Program-made: the position numbers and the translations under genes
Part shown: positions 61,219 to 64,000 of the stretch, one piece after another
How the letters are laid out: the number at the start of each line of letters is the position of its first letter
Numbering within the stretch: the stretch's first letter is position 1
The notes under the pieces: model-generated
Told to the model about the DNA's origin: nothing
Seen by the model: only the letters and a program-made list of their open reading frames with translations
Databases searched by the model: none
Source: Arhodomonas sp052060015
GTDB lineage: Bacteria; Pseudomonadota; Gammaproteobacteria; Nitrococcales; Nitrococcaceae
Reading direction: 5' to 3'
DNA: 64,000 bases
Assembly: GCF_052060015.1 (NCBI RefSeq)
Contig: NZ_JBPODZ010000001.1
Coordinates: forward strand, 682,001-746,000

Positions 61219-61938
61219 TTATCCCCTTTCCACGACCGTGCCGATGTCACGACCCTCGACGGCCCCGACGAGCCCGCCCTCGCGCGTGATATCGAATACC
61301 ATGATGGGCATGTTCTGGTCGCGACACATGACGATGGCGGTAGCGTCCATGACGTTGAGCTTGCGCTCGATGACCTCGTCATAGGTAAGGCGCCGGTAGC
61401 GCACCGCCGCCGGATCCTTGACCGGGTCCGCCGAATAGACGCCGTCCACCTTGGTCGCCTTGAGCATGATGTCCGCGTTGATCTCCACCGCCCGCAGACT
61501 GGCGGCGGAATCGGTGGTGAAGAACGGGTTACCGGTACCGGCGGCGAAGATCACCACCCGGCCCTTCTCCAGGTGCCGGATGGCCCGCCGGCGAATGTAG
61601 TCCTCGCAGACCTGATTGATCTTGATCGCCGACATCACCCGCGAGAAGACCCCGGCCCGCTCCAGGGCGTCCTGGAGGGCCAGGGCATTCATCACTGTCG
61701 CCAGCATGCCCATGTGGTCACCGGTGACCCGGTCCATGCCGGCGGCGGCAAGGCCGGCGCCACGAAATATGTTGCCCCCGCCGATCACCAGCGCCACCTG
61801 CACCCCCCGCGCCACCAGCTCCCCGAGCTCCCGCGCAAGCCGCGAGGTGACCTTCGGATCGATGCCGTAGGCCTCGTTGCCCAACAGGCTCTCGCCGCTG
61901 AGCTTGATAAGGACGCGACGGTAGCGTGGATCGTTCAT
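61219..61938 (-). CDS. pyrH: UMP kinase
   Basis: 239 aa. Phosphorylates UMP to UDP; allosterically stimulated by GTP in gammaproteobacteria. Amino-acid-kinase fold with KLSGESLLG at the N-terminus, IGGGNIFRGA, FAAGTGNPFFTTDSAA and ATKVDGVYSADPVKDP. Normal length. The order rpsB-tsf-pyrH-frr is almost universal in bacteria. It lies 52 bp downstream of tsf. Confidence 0.97.
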   Translation of the reverse strand: MNDPRYRRVLIKLSGESLLGNEAYGIDPKVTSRLARELGELVARGVQVALVIGGGNIFRGAGLAAAGMDRVTGDHMGMLATVMNALALQDALERAGVFSRVMSAIKINQVCEDYIRRRAIRHLEKGRVVIFAAGTGNPFFTTDSAASLRAVEINADIMLKATKVDGVYSADPVKDPAAVRYRRLTYDEVIERKLNVMDATAIVMCRDQNMPIMVFDITREGGLVGAVEGRDIGTVVERG

Positions 61939-61990
61939 GCTCGGGCTCCTTCGACCGGAGGGTGGGTCCGCTCGACGTCGGCCTTGGTCT

Positions 61991-62869
61991 TCAGGAGCCC
62001 TTCACCTGGGCGGCAACCTCCTCGGCGAAGTTCTCCTGCTTCTTCTCCTTGCCCTCGCCCACCTCAAAGCGAGTGAAATGGACCACGCGGGCCCCCTTGG
62101 ACTCAAGGAGCTTACCGACGGTCTGGTCAGGATCCTTGACGAAAGGCTGGCCGAGCAGGGTGATCTCGCCGAGCCACTTGCGCAGCCGGCCCTCGACCAT
62201 CTTCTCGACGATCTCCGCAGGTTTGCCGGAATCCTTCGCCTGCTCGACAAGGATCTCCCGCTCCTTGTCGACCGTCTCCGCGGCAACGTCGTCGGGGGAG
62301 ATGTGGACCGGATTACTCGCCGCGATGTGCATGCACAGATCCCGGGCGAGGGCCTCGTCACCGCCCTCGAGCTCCACCATCACACCGATGCGGCTGCCGT
62401 GCAGGTAGCTCGCGAGCACCCCGGTGGTCTCGTAACGCACGAACCGCCGCACCTGAATGTTCTCACCGATCTTTGCGATCAGCGCCTTCTGGGTGGTCTC
62501 GATATCATCACCGCCATCGAGCTTCAGCGCCATCAGCGCCTCGAGATCCGCCGGGTTGTCGTCGAGCACCCGCCGGGCGACGGTGTTGGCGAAGTCCTTG
62601 AAGTCATCGCCAGCGGCGACGAAATCGGTCTCGCTGTTGACCTCGACCATGGCACCGCGACGGCCGTCGTCACTCTCGGCGACGACGATGGCGCCCTCGG
62701 CGGCGACGCGCTCGGCCTTCTTGTCGGCCTTGGCCAGGCCTCGCTTGCGCATCACCTCCACGGCGGCGTCGATATCACCGTCGGCCTCCACCAGGGCCTT
62801 CTTGCACTCCATCATGCCCGCGCCCGTGCGCTCGCGCAGCTGCTTCACCAGTTGAGCGGAAATCGCCAT
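61991..62869 (-). CDS. tsf: Elongation factor Ts
   Basis: 292 aa. Guanine-nucleotide exchange factor for EF-Tu. The N-terminal UBA-like domain (LVKQLRERTGAGMMECKKAL) and the TDFV motif in NSETDFVAAGDDF, which inserts into EF-Tu, are present, followed by the two core subdomains and the coiled coil. It is preceded by a hairpin in the 66-bp gap after rpsB. Confidence 0.97.
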   Translation of the reverse strand: MAISAQLVKQLRERTGAGMMECKKALVEADGDIDAAVEVMRKRGLAKADKKAERVAAEGAIVVAESDDGRRGAMVEVNSETDFVAAGDDFKDFANTVARRVLDDNPADLEALMALKLDGGDDIETTQKALIAKIGENIQVRRFVRYETTGVLASYLHGSRIGVMVELEGGDEALARDLCMHIAASNPVHISPDDVAAETVDKEREILVEQAKDSGKPAEIVEKMVEGRLRKWLGEITLLGQPFVKDPDQTVGKLLESKGARVVHFTRFEVGEGKEKKQENFAEEVAAQVKGS

Positions 62870-62904
62870 TGCAGTTGTACCTTCCTTCCGTATTCGATGG
62901 ACGC

Positions 62905-62929
62905 CGGGCCCGCGGGTTGCGCGGGCCCG
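62905..62929 (-). terminator. Hairpin in the rpsB-tsf intergenic gap
   Basis: CGGGCCCGCG, loop GGTTG (plus-strand reading), CGCGGGCCCG: a perfect 10-bp G/C stem starting 6 bp after the rpsB stop. No U-run follows. A partial terminator or attenuator at this position would lower tsf relative to rpsB; rpsB-tsf attenuation is known in E. coli. Confidence 0.55.
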
Positions 62930-62935
62930 CCGGAA

Positions 62936-63709
62936 TCATTCCGCCTTCTGGGCGGTCTCCTCTGCGCTCTCCGCGGCCTCCCGGACCTCCACGAACTCGT
63001 CTTCCGCGCCCGCACCGGGCTGCGTGGTGGCCATGCGCGCATCATTGATGGCGTCCGCAACACCGCGCAGATACAGCCGGATGGCCCGATAGGCGTCATC
63101 GTTGCCGGGGATGACGTAGTCCACCTCCCGCGGTGAGTTGTTCGTGTCCACCACGCCGACCACGGGGATATCGAGCTTCTTCGCCTCCTTGATGGCGATG
63201 TTCTCGTAGCCCACGTCGATGACGAACAGCGCGTCCGGCAGGGCATCCATGTCGACAATGCCGCCGAAGGCGCGCTCGAGCTTGTCGCGCTCGCGGCGCA
63301 GGGACAGGACCTCGCGCTTGCCGAGCTTGTCGAAGGTGCCGTCCTGCTCCTGCTGCTGGAGGTCCTTGAACCGGCGGATCGAGCGCTTGACGGTGCGGAA
63401 GTTGGTGAGCATGCCGCCGAGCCAGCGATGGTTCACATAGGGCATGCTGCAGCGCTCGGCCTCTTCTTTCACCGCTTCGCGTGCCGAGCGCTTGGTGCCC
63501 ACGAACAGGATACGGCCGCCGTTGCCCGTCAGCCGCCCCATGAAATTCAGGGCGTCCTGGTACAGCGGCTGGGTCTTTTCGAGATTGATGATGTGGATCT
63601 TGTTGCGCTCACCGAAGATGTACGGCGCCATCTTCGGGTCCCAGTAGCGGGTCTGATGCCCGAAGTGCACACCGGCCTCGAGCATCTCGCGCATGGTCAC
63701 ATTCGCCAT
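62936..63709 (-). CDS. rpsB: 30S ribosomal protein S2
   Basis: 257 aa. Binds late to the 30S head-body junction together with S1. Characteristic strings: MREMLEAGVHFGHQTRYWDPKM, FGERNKIHIINLEKT, RWLGGMLTNFRTVKRSI, and PDALFVIDVGYENIAIKEAK (each shown in part). The C-terminal tail is acidic and Glu/Ala-rich. The ATG at 63709 is preceded by AGGAGAAACC. First gene of the long minus-strand run, with a ~180-base leader. Confidence 0.97.
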   Translation of the reverse strand: MANVTMREMLEAGVHFGHQTRYWDPKMAPYIFGERNKIHIINLEKTQPLYQDALNFMGRLTGNGGRILFVGTKRSAREAVKEEAERCSMPYVNHRWLGGMLTNFRTVKRSIRRFKDLQQQEQDGTFDKLGKREVLSLRRERDKLERAFGGIVDMDALPDALFVIDVGYENIAIKEAKKLDIPVVGVVDTNNSPREVDYVIPGNDDAYRAIRLYLRGVADAINDARMATTQPGAGAEDEFVEVREAAESAEETAQKAE

Positions 63710-63889
63710 GATGGTTTCTCCTGCGGGTTACGCCTCCATGCACCCTCATGCGGCAATCCCGCTGCCTTCGGCGCCGGGACACCCGGCCGCACGTGACGGT
63801 GCATGTGTGGTTTGATGAATCGCCGCATGGGTGCGGCAGCCCCTTCCGCGGGCGACGGCACAAGCGGGTACCGTCGTTGCCTTGGAAGC
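63710..63889 (-). promoter_or_regulatory. rpsB mRNA leader, candidate S2 autoregulatory region
   Basis: About 180 transcribed bases without a convincing gene lie between the promoter and the rpsB ATG. Several short self-complementary stretches are present, for example CCGCACCC-ATGCGG around 63824-63838. In E. coli the rpsB-tsf operon is repressed by S2 acting on its leader, and leader motifs are conserved among gammaproteobacteria. Whether this one folds alike is not shown here. Confidence 0.45.
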
Positions 63890-63895
63890 GCGCGA

Positions 63896-63924
63896 TTTAT
63901 ACCATAACCGCCGTCGACTGTCAT
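63896..63924 (-). promoter_or_regulatory. Sigma-70 promoter of rpsB-tsf
   Basis: Minus strand ATGACA (63924-63919), exactly 17 bases, TATAAA (63901-63896): five of six matches in each box, the best sigma-70 promoter I see in the window. The predicted start is near 63889. Upstream to 64000 there is no further gene; a divergent neighbour, if any, begins outside the window. Confidence 0.7.
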
Positions 63925-64000
63925 GCAGACGGGGCCGCTGTACCGCCCCGCCCCGCGGCTGCCCATGACCCCAACCCGCCCACGCCACCAAGGTTGTTCA

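Noticed and set aside
63697..63828. Possible 43-codon upstream ORF in the rpsB leader overlapping the rpsB ATG
   Set aside because: The start has no well-spaced ribosome site and the His/Arg/Pro-rich translation shows no family resemblance. It could be a leader peptide, but nothing in the sequence supports it.

Overview
The window is high-GC gammaproteobacterial chromosome. Almost all of it is tightly packed housekeeping and cell-envelope genes. The gene orders are classic for gammaproteobacteria: rpsB-tsf-pyrH-frr-uppS-cdsA-dxr-rseP-bamA-skp-lpxD-fabZ-lpxA-lpxB-rnhB-dnaE-accA, rpoE-rseA-rseB-rseC-degP-lepA-lepB-rnc-era-recO-pdxJ-acpS, and sdhCDAB-sdhE-ygfX. The composition and the ThrH, BarA and CysM types suggest a Chromatiales/Ectothiorhodospiraceae-like organism. 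That placement is inference; no rRNA is present.

Layout. 1-2548 (+): the end of purB, then roxA, a GNAT acetyltransferase and an unknown protein in one operon. 2553-6192 (-): nudF, rlmD, a PolB-like 3'-5' exonuclease and cysM. 6285-8930 (+): the hybrid sensor kinase barA. 8933-19620 (-): a sigma-E operon (rpoE, rseA, rseB, rseC, degP) running into lepA, lepB, a DUF4845 gene, rnc, era, recO, pdxJ and acpS. 19836-21431 (+): nadB. 21440-25844 (-): ygfX, sdhE, sdhBADC and a small SDHAF4-like gene. 25934-26926 (+): ygfZ. 26934-35072 (-): lysS, prfB with its programmed frameshift, hrpA, a phosphodiesterase and thrH. 35261-37114 (+): a Bax-inhibitor-like protein and cysB. 37111-63709 (-): a 26-kb run from rpsB (upstream) to truD. 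It covers translation (rpsB, tsf, frr), isoprenoids and undecaprenyl phosphate (dxr, ispD, ispF, uppS), outer-membrane and lipid A assembly (rseP, bamA, skp, lpxD, fabZ, lpxA, lpxB, kdsA), replication (dnaE, rnhB), nucleotides (pyrH, pyrG), tilS, eno, ftsB and truD. 63710-64000 is the rpsB leader and promoter region.

How the genes work together. The complete sigma-E pathway is here: sensor protease DegP, anti-sigma factor RseA, its protector RseB and site-2 protease RseP. So are several of its usual clients (BamA, Skp, LpxD, FabZ, LpxA). Two parts of succinate dehydrogenase maturation (SdhE and an SDHAF4-like protein) flank the sdh operon. Many neighbours overlap by 4 bp, indicating translational coupling. 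All five convergent junctions are 8 bp or less apart, or overlap.

I found no CRISPR array, phage, integron, IS, tRNA, rRNA or recognisable defence system, and no convincing undescribed multi-gene system. The least explained items are non-coding: a nested inverted repeat between prfB and lysS, a short element upstream of prfB that resembles a sequence type scattered across unrelated bacteria, an AT-rich operator-like island before cysB, and several strong hairpins without U-tracts. Many very long antisense ORFs exist, but they are high-GC shadows of real genes.
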